Origin: Silene latifolia
Lineage: Eukaryota; Streptophyta; Magnoliopsida; Caryophyllales; Caryophyllaceae
Assembly: GCF_048544455.1 (NCBI RefSeq)
Contig: NC_133537.1
Span: 15,189,541 to 15,253,540, forward strand
DNA: 64,000 bases
Reading direction: 5' to 3'
Positions within the stretch are counted from its first letter, which is position 1. Every line of letters begins with the position of its first letter. The notes under the pieces were generated by a model. That model searched no databases. It had not been told where the DNA came from and was given only the letters and a program-made list of their open reading frames with translations. The translations under genes were made by a program, and so were the position numbers. Below are positions 24,040-35,915 of this stretch, in pieces.

Positions 24040-24575
24040 TTTTATTGTTTTTTGACTGACTATGGACTCGTGGAGTATAGAGGGTGTTAGTGTATACGTT
24101 GTGTTCAATAGGGAGGTGGACTGACTAGAGTGTATGTAGCTAACTGAAGGAGTGTAACTAGTAGTCCAAGAAAGTGTATGTAGCTAACTGAAAGAGTGTA
24201 ACAAGCAGTCGAAAAAAATGTATGTAGCCATCTGAAAAAGTGAATCTAGCAGTTCAAAAAAATAGGATTCCGAAAATTGAGAAAGCCAAAACATAGGATT
24301 CAACATTATTTCAATGAACTCTTGAACCTCAAATTATTCCACGCAAATCGCTTATTTGTTTTTTTAGGCTGTTGTTTTTTTTTTTTTACTGATTATGGAC
24401 TCGTGGATAATAGAGGGTGTTAGTGTATACGTTGTGTTCAATAGGGAGATGGGCTGACGTGCTTGAATGCTCAGGTTTAGTGATTAAAGTGCTTTAAGTG
24501 ATTGACTAAAGTGTATGTAGCTAACTAAAGGAGTGTAACTAGCAGTCCAAAAAAGTGTATGGTCACAATGCCTCA
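24040..24575 (+). repeat. Direct repeat of about 210 bp downstream of the transposase
   Basis: The phrases TATGGACTCGTGG, TAGAGGGTGTTAGTGTATAC and GTTGTGTTCAATAGGGAG occur at about 24060 and again at about 24390. Each is followed by GTGTATGTAGCTAACT units. The second copy has an extra insertion before those units. Confidence 0.65.
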
Positions 24576-25490
24576 TTGTATAATTGTGTAAAGAAATTAG
24601 GAAAACACGTCATCTCTTTTTAGAAATTTAGCCAACTGCTAAAGCTTTTCTTGTTTCTATGGTCTTAAATTTTTCATATTCTTAGATGAAAAAATGGACA
24701 CACAATTCTGAATTCTCCTACAAAGGTGACATTTGTATCCAACGTCCTTTTCTAAAACAACTGAAGGAGTGTATCTAGCAGTTCAAACAAGTGTATCTAA
24801 CAGTCCAAACAAGTGTATCTAACTGCCCAGAGATGTTCAATCTTATTTTCTTAACTATACCATTGAAATCCGAGCATCACAATTAGGAATAACACCCTCC
24901 TGAAACGTTACCAACTTAACAAATATTTCCCCTGGATTGAAACGTTACCAACTTAATCAAACAACAAGTATTACGCCATACACTATCAACAAATTATCCA
25001 GGTTTCAAATTCGAAATACTAGACATAGTCAATCAACTTAATCAACCTCTTCAAAGTACAAAACCACTATTGCAAGAAAAATGAAAATGTGAAACTGATG
25101 CCGAATCCCTTTGAAGTGAGGCTTGATTAAAAAAACTGATCCAATAATCTTCATCATCAACCATCGTGAAAAATTGCCTGGAGATTTAAAAAAGAATGAC
25201 ATGAGTTTGAATTATTTTAAAGCAACTTATGGATGTGTAAGAGGGTGTATCTAGAAACTTTAAAACAAAAGTGTTTCTAGTGACTGACTAAAGTGTTTGT
25301 AGCCAACTGAAGAAGTGTATCGAGCGGTTCAAAAAAGGCTATGTAGCCAATTGAAGGAGTGTATCTAGTAGTCCAAAAAAGTGTATGTAGCCACATGACG
25401 GAGTGTATATAGCAATTCAAAAAAGTGTATCAAGCTGCCTAGATACGTGTACATATCTAGCTGCCCAAGCATGTGTATCTAGTAACTTCT
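24110..25490 (+). repeat. Degenerate 22-bp array built on GTGTATSTAGC (left block)
   Basis: Around twenty units occur in three clusters (24125-24260, 24505-24570 with 24765-24830, 25235-25490). Two alternating forms are common: AGTGTATGTAGCYAACTGAA and AGTGTATCTAGCAGTTCAAA, each about 22 bp. All point the same way. They lie between the transposase relic and the 3' end of the Ulp1-like gene. No coding sense is evident. Confidence 0.75.
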
Positions 25491-27550
25491 AAGATGACAA
25501 ATCAAACAAATAAAAATAAAAATAGAGAAAGGAGTACCCGAGAAGTGTTTGTCTCCCATTTTATCAGCCGCAACATAGTTTCTTGTCGATAAGCAATCAA
25601 GTCTTGCAAAACAAAAATGGCAGAAATTTAAGATAAAATGGCAGAAAATTTAAGATAAAAATATATGAATTATCAAGTCCATTAAACTCGCTTTGTAGTG
25701 TTTCTTGTCCGTCCATAAATCTGTATTGAACATTGCAACTTCCAGAAACTTCATCACATATACTCCGCAGTCAAAACTATTCAAACAACGTATGATGTTG
25801 AAAATGATATTGAAATAATTAACATTATGCAAAATGAAACAAAAATATAAAACAAACTAACGTGTTTGCTTGCTGAAGTACATCCTTGATTTCAGTAGGA
25901 AACAAGCTGATGGCCTTGAGCCACTTGTAACCATTGCTGCTGGGTATCTGATTTGAAACATTGACTGTATGTGAACAACAAACAATCAACAAAATATGAA
26001 TGAATATCTTAGATTGTGACTTTTAGACTGAATTGAAATAAACAATGGCGACCATACAATATCTTCCACATAAGTATTATATTCCTCCACAGCTTTCTTA
26101 TCATTTTTCCTATATCTCTTGAGAGAGTCCAAAATATAGTTCTTCTCCTCCTTGAGGTCAGACACACAAGCTAACCAATGGTTATTATCTTTACCAATTG
26201 TGAAAAAAACCTACATAAAAGCAAAATGATTTAAATAGGTAAGTAACTAGGATATGCATGGTAATTAGTATTTTATGCATATATTATTATAGTTTGGACA
26301 TTAGTAAATTTACCTTCTCAATAGTTGCTCCATCTTTTGGCGTGTAGTGCATCTTAAGATGAGGCACCAAATAAAGTTTACCTCATTAACCTTTAATTGT
26401 GGCTTAGCATACTGACAAATTAACAAAATAAGTTAATAAACTATACTGACAAATATATGACATCTGTTTTTTCAATTTGAACATAGTTTAGATGGCATAT
26501 AATTTCTCACAAAAATGAAGTAAATATGAAAAAGTAAAAAATAAATTCAAAATGTATTGCTTAGATACCTACCTTCATTGTTGAAGGCAAGTACAGAATA
26601 TCTGGTCGATTATATGTACACATCACACCAAACATGTCAATCACCTACAAATGTAATAGTGTTACAAATTTTTGATCATATTGGAATATAAGATATAAAT
26701 GAAAAATGTTTATATACTCACCGTATCCCTTATCCAATGACGATTTTGTAAACTTTCCATTGCTTTTCGGCAGACATTCATCCATTCTGTGGCCACGATA
26801 ATCTCATCCAAATACCTACAAACTAATACAATTAGCACAACTTCTAAGACCACAAATCAAACAAATATGTAGATCATAAAGTTTAGAAATTACTTGTCAT
26901 CCTTGCGGGCATTGATTACCCGACCCAATATTTCTATGTCTAATAATTGACGTTGTCGGGTATCCTTGGTGGCACCTCTGGGTTTCTTTCTTGGATTTTG
27001 GAAGTCTTGATTACCAGCAAAAGACAACATTTCATAACATGCCCTTGTACCAAATACCTTAACTTGGTGGTTCTACAAACAAGGAAAATGAAGGTTGATT
27101 TATACTTATCCTATACATAAGAGTAAATAAATAAGGAAAAGGAATGTAAAGCAGCTTACATCTTGGAGTCCCAAAACACAAGTCCTTCTTTCTCCTTTAT
27201 ATTTCTCCAACAACCGCATGAGGTAAATTCCTGTATCACTTCCATTACCAAGATTTGATCTCAGAATAATCTCCTCTGGCTTCATGTCACGGACATCTAC
27301 TATAGACGGCATTTTATTGAGCAAGCATCTAATAACAAACTCTTTCTGCATATGACATATATAAATTCAAACAGTTCTCAAAATGCAAATAATATTAATA
27401 TAGTACGATAGCATAAAAAAACAAGTAGGTTGAAATGCGTATACCGTAAACTCAATACTTGGTGCATAATTTACGGTTTCTGGCCTCATCAAATGCAAGA
27501 TTTCCAACTTCTTTGTTAGGAAGTTGAAACACATTGCAAATGGCTTCTCA

Positions 27551-30488
27551 TGTAACGCCCCGTAATTTCGGACCGTTAATATATTACGAAAATAATTAAT
27601 TAATCAAGTTAAATTTAATATTAATGTATTTAAAGTAAAAATAATTCAAAAAAAAATATAATTTTATTATATTTTGAAGAAAAGTATTTATTTTGATAGT
27701 TTTGAAATGTTTAAAAATAGTTTAAACCGTGTAAAATCTTTTATTTCGAATTAAGGGCGTATCGGGGGGATAATGACAATTCTTTTGAACGTTGGGTAAA
27801 CGAATTTGGAAATGGGTAGTATGAATATTCAATTTTCTTGTAATCTCGTGTTTAAAAACTTTGGTCTTGACGGAATTTGCGTTTGACTTACGGTTTTAAT
27901 TATTATTGAAACGAGTCAAAATCGACTCGAAAAATCCCGACTCAAACCCGACTCTTTCCTTTCCTTCTCTCCTTTCCCGCGGACCAAACCCCCCCCCCCC
28001 CTTCCCCTTCATTTTTCTGGTTTTTCTTTGTTCATCAACATTCTAAATCCAAAAACCCATAAACACCATTTTCACATAAAAATTCAAGCTGTTTTGGCCA
28101 TAATTTCTTCGTTTCTTATCGGATTTTCACGAAATTTACCTTTCCGGAATCCCCTCGTCGAGATCTACAACTTGGTATAATTTAATTTCAGTTTTCATTA
28201 AGTTGTTTTAAGACGAAATTTCGGAAATTCGGTATTTATACTTAATTATTGTGTTTTTATTGTTTATTTAGGTGAAGAATTGGAAGACGAGTTCGGGGAC
28301 TCGTATATTGTAGAGGATAGCGGCTAGTTGTTGTTAGGGTTTGGGTTTTGAGGTGCTAATTGCTCTTTTTCTAGCTTAAGGTAACATATTTCGAGTTACT
28401 CGACGAAAGATCGTCACATGTTTTTGATTTTTGTATGTTTGGTGATTTTTGTTTGAGTAGTAGTTTTCACATGTTAAAATTTGTTGCATGCATGCTTAAA
28501 TTATGCCTTTTGTTAGTTTAAATTAACAAAGTTGAATTGGGAACGATTAATTAGTGTTCAGACGGTCTTTTTCTAAACAAAAATGGAAAAATTGGTGGTG
28601 TAGGGTGACGGCCCAAAGACGGGCAGCCCACGGCAGCCCACGGCCGGCCTTGGGGTTGGCCCGGGTTGGTCCGTGCTTGTTTCGCGGTTTTTCGTACAAT
28701 ATTGGTCATTTCGGATTAATTAATGTTAGAATAGTATAAGTAACAAATGGGTAGTATTTTGAATTGAAGCATACTAGTAACAAAAATTATGTTAATGGTA
28801 AAATTGTGCTTATATTAATAGTTATCACATGTTAGGATAGTTTACAAAATGAAATTGTAATTAATAGGCTCAAAATGAATTTTATAGCGATAATTGTAAT
28901 GTTTTGTTGATTGTGCCGAAAACTGAGCCTTAGTCCCTTTGACTGATGCGATGTCAGTTAATTGAGTGATTGGTCAGCCGCAATTTGACCCGCACTCGTC
29001 GCAGGTGGGGTTGCGGGTAAAAATTCGGTTGAATGATTTAGATAATCGGCCTATTTCTTGTTTTAGGCCATTTATCAAGCTTTAGTTCACATGTATAGCT
29101 TATTGAATTTAATAGTGTCTTGTATTGTAGAAATGGCCCTAGTTTCCCCTAAAGCCTTTAATATTGTTAAAATTGCTAGAATTAGAAATTAATATTGAAT
29201 ACTTATTGAGGATACTGTTGGATTTGTATGCTGAATAGACATTTATATAGCCTTTCACATGATAAAATGTTAGCATTTAGGTTGGTAAGTTGGACTTTTT
29301 GCCCTCTTATGGTTAAGTGGGTGTCTTAATTGACTTGTGTGGTGAGTCTTGTATGGTGTGGGCTAAAGTATTCAAGCTGGGACTAGGTTCTAGGTGAGTA
29401 TTTCGGCCTTCATCATAGATAGGTCTTTATAGTCTTTGACGAGTATATGTTCACTGCTTGATAGCCTTTGTGTTCCTGACTAGTGGATTTATATCCAAGT
29501 TGGGGCATGACCTCAGTTACTTATTTTGATAGTAAGGGGTCAGCTTAAGTACTAGCCAACCCTTTGGTGGACTCCTTAGGGTACTCACTTTGTTTTAGAA
29601 AAATTGTGGGTCTTGGGTGCGGTGGTGTGTATCCGCATGTCTAGGTCTCAAGGCAGATTTTAGGCTAGGGTTGTGTTGTCTCTTGGCCATGTTTTATTAA
29701 TATTAACCGCTGAGCCAAGATACCGGTTCGATTACCTTCCCTACCTCGTGGTATAGACTCGAGTTACAAAGTGACTATTGACGGTGCTAAGAACTTATGC
29801 CTGTCTCTGATATATTGCCCTTTCTTGTATGGTGATTTTATGAACTGTAATAGGTGAGATGTAAGCGGTTCTGATTGATAAAGTTTGGATTACTATTTGA
29901 ATTATATGATTCACATGATAGTTTAGTTTGGTCAGTTTAGGGGTCATAGGTTAGATTACATTGTTTATCATATTGTTTACATGTTTTACTACATGTTACA
30001 TTAATTATGACGATTCGTGGCTGGGAGGACTCGAAGTTACTCCCCACTGAATTGTGGCTTTCGTGTTTGTATAAAATGCGATTGACAGGTTGTTGATGCT
30101 TAGTTGGGGTCACAGACGAGCTAGTGAGCAAGGAACCTTGGACCTAGTTTGGCTTTCTTTTGTAGAAACCTTTTACCTTTTGGTTATGTATATAACCTTT
30201 TAACTTTTGGTTTTGTATATAATTTGAAGGGACATATGTCTCCCTTTTCTATTTTGGGTTGTATCATTATGTATTTTCTTACCTTTAGCGGTGTTAAGTA
30301 AGTTAGATTGTTAGCAATTGCAGGTTTTGGCACCCGCCTCTTGGGAATGTTGGAAATGTTGTGATTGGTTTAGAAAATTTTTTGAAATTACAGGTTTTTG
30401 GCTAGTTGAACCAATTACAAACATATCCTACCAGTTTTTCTGTAGAATTTACGCCTTTATTTATCGTTAATTTTAAGGGTGTCACATC
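27551..30488. mobile_element. Solo-LTR-like insertion, 2.94 kb, 5-bp TSD
   Basis: Begins TGTAACGCCC and ends GGGTGTCACA, a TG...CA pair with short inverted ends. TCTCA is duplicated on both sides (27546-27550 and 30489-30493). No long protein is encoded and no matching second LTR is in the window, so a solo LTR is the simplest reading. The family is probably Ty3-like, judging only from the terminus. It split an exon of the Ulp1-like relic and therefore arrived after that gene copy. Confidence 0.75.
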
Positions 30489-31199
30489 TCAGAAACTATT
30501 GGTACAAAGATATGCAATTGTATAATATTTATTCTTAAAAAATGTCTATATCACAAAACCATACTGAAAAGTTAAACATGTAAATACTTACCAAAGCTGC
30601 CCCCGTAAAATTGTCATCAATTTGAGAACTTACTTCAGCAGATTGTGGGAGATACAACCTAGAAGGTGAAATATGTGCTCTAATTGTTTCACATTTGTTC
30701 AACACGGAACACCAGACATGTATCACTTGTTTAGGCACTATATCACCCGATACTAGCATCTTCAAATCTGCCCGAGTAACTGAAACGTCTGTACCAATTT
30801 TTAATAGGATATCACTGCATACATAATGGTTCAGTCAAAATGAAATGAAAGAAAATAAGAAAAGTAATGACTGTATCTACCTAACTATAAATATGAATCG
30901 AAGAATTGTTTGGAATGTAACTAGCAACAAATTTGAAGGACTGTACAAACCTGTCATCAGAAAATTCTGAAAATACATAGTCCAACGCTTCTCTCTCATT
31001 TTTATTCACCTTGCCATCAAGTCGGATACTTCTTTCAAGGAAAGGAGATAGAAAAGCTTCTGTCTGAACTCTAACCCTCTTAGCCCTTGTCCTTTGTATA
31101 TCTGTGGGTTCATTTGGGTAAAGAACAAAGTGGTACAACTTCAAGTGGCTCCACATTTACATTTATATTTAAAGCATCATCAACAATCTTTTGCAAAAT

Positions 31200-32010
31200 A
31201 TCTTCTTGTGATTCTGAGCTAAGAAGTAGTGGGAATTCAGGTGGGGTCAAAGGATCAGATGATGGACAGGAAGGAGGTGTAAACACTGGTGGGGAGCGGT
31301 GTTTAAACCTTGGCGATCGACGAAATGAGGTTGAAGCTTGTGCTGTCTTCTTCACTCCTCCTTTTTTGACTCAGAGTCCACAAAAATAGGAGAAGTTGAC
31401 TTTGGCAAATTTTCAGACGCGGCAGATTCTTCTTTCTTCAGACGCACCATGATGGAATCCACAAGGTTAACAAATTTTGCTTTCTTCAGAACATTACTCC
31501 CAAAATTTCATCTCCAATGTGTAAACCATCATCATGTCTCTTTTTATCAGCATCTTCTTCTGATTCTGAGCTTAGTAGTTTGAATGAAGGTGGTGTAAAA
31601 GCTGATGGGGAGCGGTGTGTAAACCTTGGTGATTAATGGAATGAGGTTGAAGCTTGTGCTGTTTTCTCAAAATTCAGCGGTTCAAACGACTCCTTTTGTG
31701 ACTGAGAGTCCACAAGGATAGGAGAAGTTGACTTTGGCAAGTCTGGAGCCGGAGCCTTGGAATCCAAAAGGTTAATAGATTTTGCTTTCTTCAGAACATT
31801 ACTCTCCATATGTTCATCTCCAATGTGTAAACCATCATCGTGTACCTTTTTCTCAACAGCTTCTTGTGGTTCTGAGCTTTGAAGTTTGAATAAAGGGGGC
31901 TGGTGTGTAAACCTTGGAGATCAACGGAATGAGGTTGAAACTTTAGCTGTTTTATCAAAATTCAGCAGTTCACACAACTCCTCTTGTGACTGGCAGAAAT
32001 CGATAGGAGA
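31200..32010 (-). repeat. Three diverged internal repeats of about 290 bp in the Ulp1-like gene
   Basis: Three successive segments (about 31200-31500, 31540-31830, 31840-32010) share TCTTGTGATTCTGAGCT, GTGTAAACCTTGG, GGAATGAGGTTGAA, AGGAGAAGTTGACTTTGGCA and TTTGCTTTCTTCAGAACATT. They encode a repeated, serine/proline-rich low-complexity linker between the N-terminal domain and the first protease module. Confidence 0.65.
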
Positions 32011-33534
32011 TTTTCCTTTCTTCGTAAAATTACTTTGAACATTAAATCGACTGTTTTCCCAAGGCAGTTTCTAATTTAACAAGAGCTGCCCACAACTCAT
32101 CCTCAGATTCAAATGACTGTCCATTAAGCTTAGACCATGGATTTGATTTCTCACTGTCATGTTCATCTGTATTAGAAACTCCTTCCTTCTCTTTGTCTTT
32201 TTCAGTGTCATCAGCGTTGGTGTTTGTTGGTTGTGATGAAGGGCAGCATGCACCAAAAGTTCACCCATTAAAGCTAGATGTTGTACAAGTTTACAGTCAG
32301 GGTGAACAACTTTGGCCGCTTCCAAAGAATTTGTGAACATTGCATAAGAATCTGCAAGAATAGTTGAAGATTCTGCCAGAACCTTGATAGCATTTATCTG
32401 CTTACTGTCAGTCTCACCCGCCTTTGAGGAAGCCTTCAGTTCATCGCCAGACTTCTGTTTTTGCTGATTAGAAGACTCAGGCAGTGCTGATGGAACAATG
32501 AAACTTATTTTCTTAACTATACCCTTGACAATCCGAGGAAGAACAGCTCATGTTCCAAACCCATCTTGCATCTCATTCTTAAGCCTCTCTGATATTTTGA
32601 TTTTTGTCCAGGTGGCTAGGGTGGGGAAGACGCAAGGAACTGAGAAAAACTTGTAGCACACTCTATCTAAATAACAAAAGACGAAAACCATGATGGGACC
32701 TCCAAACCAACCATTCTTCGAAATTTTCCACGAGTCAACGCTCAATAAACTGTTTTCTGGTAAACCCACACCAGTTTAACGTTTGAATAGATGAAACATC
32801 CTTAAGACATTTCATGACTCGAAGGCTTACAAGGGTCCCCTTTACACCCATAAGAAAAGTAGAAACAACAAATACAATGAAGTTCCTTTTAAACTGCTTC
32901 CCGCCCTCCTTTTGCGTGATAAGCAGACTAAGGATGTCCTTAGTCTCCAGTCTTGCCGGTTCTTTATCAAATTGTTTCATCCAACTACTCTTCAACTTAA
33001 CAAACTCCTCACTCTTATCATTTAAGGAAGCTATTTGGACTTCATTTCCACTGATTGGAATACCGGTCGTCAAATGAATATCTTCATCTGTTATATGAAA
33101 CTGACCTTTCATGTAAGAGCAAGACACGGAGTTAAAGCGGGTAACAAGCCAATGACCTAGTGCACCCGGTGCCATATCTGTCTTGAGAGTGAGAAGGCCT
33201 CTGAATCCCATGTCTTTAATATCAGATACTTGTTTTTCACTTAAATCACTGTTGATAAATGACATCAGCATTTTAGGAAACACACGAGTCCGTAAAAAAC
33301 ACTGTCCACCACCATCATCATCATTTCTCTTCCTTTTAGTAGTTCTCTTAGGTAGTTTTGTCTCAGTAATAGCTTGTTCTTTGCTTGTACTCGCACCATG
33401 ATTATTGATCGTTAAATTCGTCATTTCTATATATGTAAAACAATGATTAGTGTTGTAGCTAAATTTGCTTTTCAACGAAAAAGAAAACAAAGAAATGGGT
33501 TGAGAGGGAAAACAAAGAAATAGCTCTAACAAAA

Positions 33535-34000
33535 GTGTATGTAGCTGCCCAAAGATGTGCATCTAGTAACTGGCTAAAGTGTAACTAGCCAAATGTAGGT
33601 GCGTATCTAGCAGTTCAGAAAAGTGTATGTAACTGCCCAAAGTTGTGTATCTCGCAACTAAGTAAAGTCTATCAGCTCAAAACAGTGTATGTAGCTAGCA
33701 GAACAGTGTATGTAGCTGCCCGAAGACGTGTATCTAGCAGTTCAAAACAGTGTATGTAGCTTAAAACAGATCAACTGAGTAAAGGCTATCTAGCCAGCTT
33801 TATCTTGTATGTCCGTATTATATTGCTTTATCTTGTAGTGTGTATCTAGCAGCTCAAAATAGTGTATGTAGCTGCTCAAAGATGTGTATCTAGTAGCTGA
33901 CTAAAGCGGATCTCGCTAGTAATAAAAGTGACGAAAGTGTATCTAGGTAGTTGAAGGTGTGTGTTTAGAAAAATCAAAAAAAGTGTATCTAGTTAAGGGG
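33535..34000 (+). repeat. Degenerate 22-bp array built on GTGTATSTAGC (right block)
   Basis: Roughly eighteen units occur with the same orientation and wording as the block at 24110-25490: GTGTATGTAGCTGCCCAAAG alternates with GTGTATCTAGCAGTTCAAAA. It starts about 110 bp upstream of the Ulp1-like start codon and ends in a G-run (33995-34008). The position suggests subterminal or promoter-proximal repeats of the same element. Confidence 0.75.
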
Positions 34001-34375
34001 GGGGGGGGCGGGTGTACCCTTTTTTGGGGACGAGATCAAAAGTAGGGGAACCGGGTATCCTAATAAATGTAACAAAATAAAATTGTAACAAGAGACAAAA
34101 GTATAACAGATACAAAAGTAAATGAAAACTCATAAGTAAAGAACATTGTATTTGATAATACAAAACAAGTTCATAGAAAAGTGATCCATAGAAATATTGA
34201 AAATAAAGTACAAGATTACAACATAATTTATGTTATCCAAAATGTTAAACTAAGAAGGTTGACAGTACAACGGAATTATAAATAATAAACAAGTAGACGG
34301 CTACCACAAGGGCAACGTTAAAAACCTTAACGTGCAAAATCCTAATTAAATTGATACAACAGTGGGAAACGTGAG

Positions 34376-35005
34376 CTATATATACATCATCAAAGGTAAA
34401 TCAAGAAAAGATATATTTTGACGAGTGACTAGTAAGTCCGCAGCAATGCTAATGGCTATATTTCGTTCCTCACTAGGAGCAGCTAAAGCATGCAATAACT
34501 CATTCACTTGGCCGAGTGCAACATCATCAAGAGCATTAAGATGAGTACTCTGAGATGGAATTTTTGCTTGCTGAAAATACAGTAAGAATTTGGCGGTCAT
34601 ATCCTCCGTCAGGAAACATTTGCATGTTTGAAAGACTATTCTAGGCCCCCTACGAATAATCCGAACACCATTCACATCATTTATGTCTAGAGTAAGCCAA
34701 TATGCCATGCTGACACCAGGTGCACTTAGGTGTATGAGAAACAGTTGAGCCCAATTTCGACATACGAGCGCCATATGTGCTTTATCTTCGTGAAGATCAA
34801 TTTTAGAGAAGATTTTGTGCATAAGATCTTGATTATTAAACATAGAATGATATGCTTGATAGTGACGGCCAGGCACTATAACTTCCTTTAACGGACAAAA
34901 AGAGAAACCCATAGCTGATTGTTTTTCAGTGACATAAAGGGCGCGAAAGGACACTTGATCCTCATCAAGAAGATTGACAACACAACCATTGCACCAAGTT
35001 GTCAT
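34376..35005 (-). CDS. F-box-like small protein, 209 aa
   Basis: The ORF is open from ATG at 35005 (MTTWCNGCVVNLLDEDQ) to the stop at 34376. The reading frame extends further upstream, but that part is read through the 22-bp repeat sequence. An acceptor-like TCTATTTCAG lies just before this ATG, so I prefer the internal start. Residues about 55-95 (NNQDLMHKIFSKIDLHEDKA, then MALVCRNWAQLFL) resemble an F-box. The C-terminal half (WLTLDINDVN, PLMMYI) is not recognised. F-box proteins usually recruit substrates to SCF ubiquitin ligases; here that is inference from a weak motif. It lies among repeats of the Mutator-type region, on the same strand as the Ulp1-like gene, and could be a captured gene fragment. 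Confidence 0.5.
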   Translation of the reverse strand: MTTWCNGCVVNLLDEDQVSFRALYVTEKQSAMGFSFCPLKEVIVPGRHYQAYHSMFNNQDLMHKIFSKIDLHEDKAHMALVCRNWAQLFLIHLSAPGVSMAYWLTLDINDVNGVRIIRRGPRIVFQTCKCFLTEDMTAKFLLYFQQAKIPSQSTHLNALDDVALGQVNELLHALAAPSEERNIAISIAADLLVTRQNISFLDLPLMMYI

Positions 35006-35066
35006 ACTTGAATATGAAACAACTGAAATAGAACTATTAGTGACACAAAAAATTATGAAAATGTGT

Positions 35067-35915
35067 ATGTAAGCGATGACTATCAATAATGGACTAAAAG
35101 TGTATATAGCCAGCTGAAGGTGTGTTTCTAGAAGCATTTAAAACTGTATCTAGCTACCCCAAGACACCATAGAGGGAATGGGATGAAACCTGGCGAAATA
35201 AATAAAGGTAACAAGGTGTATCTAGCTTAAAAAATGAGTGTATATAACTAGGTAAAGGATTGTATCTAGCTTGAGAAAATAAATTCCGGGTTTCACTACC
35301 TAGGTTCAAATCAATCAGATTTTTTAAATTACTCGAAGTAAAATTGTATCAACAATGGACAACAATAAACTGATCTATATAGACGCTTTTGTTTTGTTTC
35401 GTTCAGTCATGGTAAATTACAATGTCTTGCCCAATATTTTCTCACAACATACAGTAATACAAAAAAACAAATGCAAAAGGAAAATTAAGGCAAAAATCGA
35501 CATTGTAAGCGATGTCTATCAATAACGGACTAAAGTGTATATAGCCAGCTGAAGGTGTGTTTCTAGAAGCATTAAAAACTGTATCTAGCTACCCCAAGAC
35601 ACCATAGAGAGAATGGGATAAAACCTGGGGAATTAAACAAAGGTAAGAGGGTGTATCTAGCTTGAGGAATGAGTGTATATAACAACGTAAAGGATTGTAT
35701 CTAGCTTGACAAAATAAATTCCGGGTTTCACTACCTAGGTTCAAATCAATCAGATTTTTTAAAATACTCGAAGTAAAATTGTATCAACAATACAAAGCAA
35801 TAAATTGATCTATATAGACGCTTTTGTATTGTTTCGTTCAGTCAATGTCGATTTTGCCCAATATTTTCTCACAACATACAGTAATACAAAAAACAAATGC
35901 AAAAGGAAAATTAAA
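35067..35915 (+). repeat. 437-bp tandem duplication containing GTGTATMTAGC units
   Basis: Two adjacent copies start at 35067 and 35504 with GTAAGCGATG. They share GGACTAAAAGTGTATATAGC, GACACCATAGAG, ATAAATTCCGGGTTTCACTA and ACGCTTTTGT before ending in ATGCAAAAGGAAAATTAA. The copies differ by scattered bases and small gaps. Confidence 0.8.

Larger units (their letters stand above)
25640..33424 (-). pseudogene. Ulp1-like (C48) protease gene of MULE type, two catalytic modules, broken
   Basis: The start is ATG at 33424 (MTNLTINNHGAST). An N-terminal region typical of plant MULE-borne Ulp1 proteins follows (DMGFRGLLTLKTDMAPGALG, ITDEDIHLTTGIPISGNEV, LNWC, FCYLDRVCYKFFSVP, FPTLATW), then acidic repeats. 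Module 1 has KMLVSGDIVPKQVIHVWCSV (about 30700) and, on either side of an LTR insertion, VPIVSEKPFAMCFNF and GNGSDTGIYLMRLLEKY (27220-27260); the usual His, Asp and Cys are absent. Module 2 has NRHWIRDTVIDMFGVM (about 26740), DNNHWLACVSDL with LDSL (His codon 26178-26180, Asp 26127-26129) and FDCGVYVMKFLE (Cys 25767-25769). Disruptions include a frame change near 32770, a stop at 32548-32550 and frame changes near 32230 and 26370. Exons of module 2 otherwise keep GT-AG borders. Whether it was two genes fused is unclear. Confidence 0.8.

Noticed and set aside
24110-25490. CRISPR-like array
   Set aside because: The units are degenerate, contiguous and lack constant repeats with unique spacers; the genome is a plant's.
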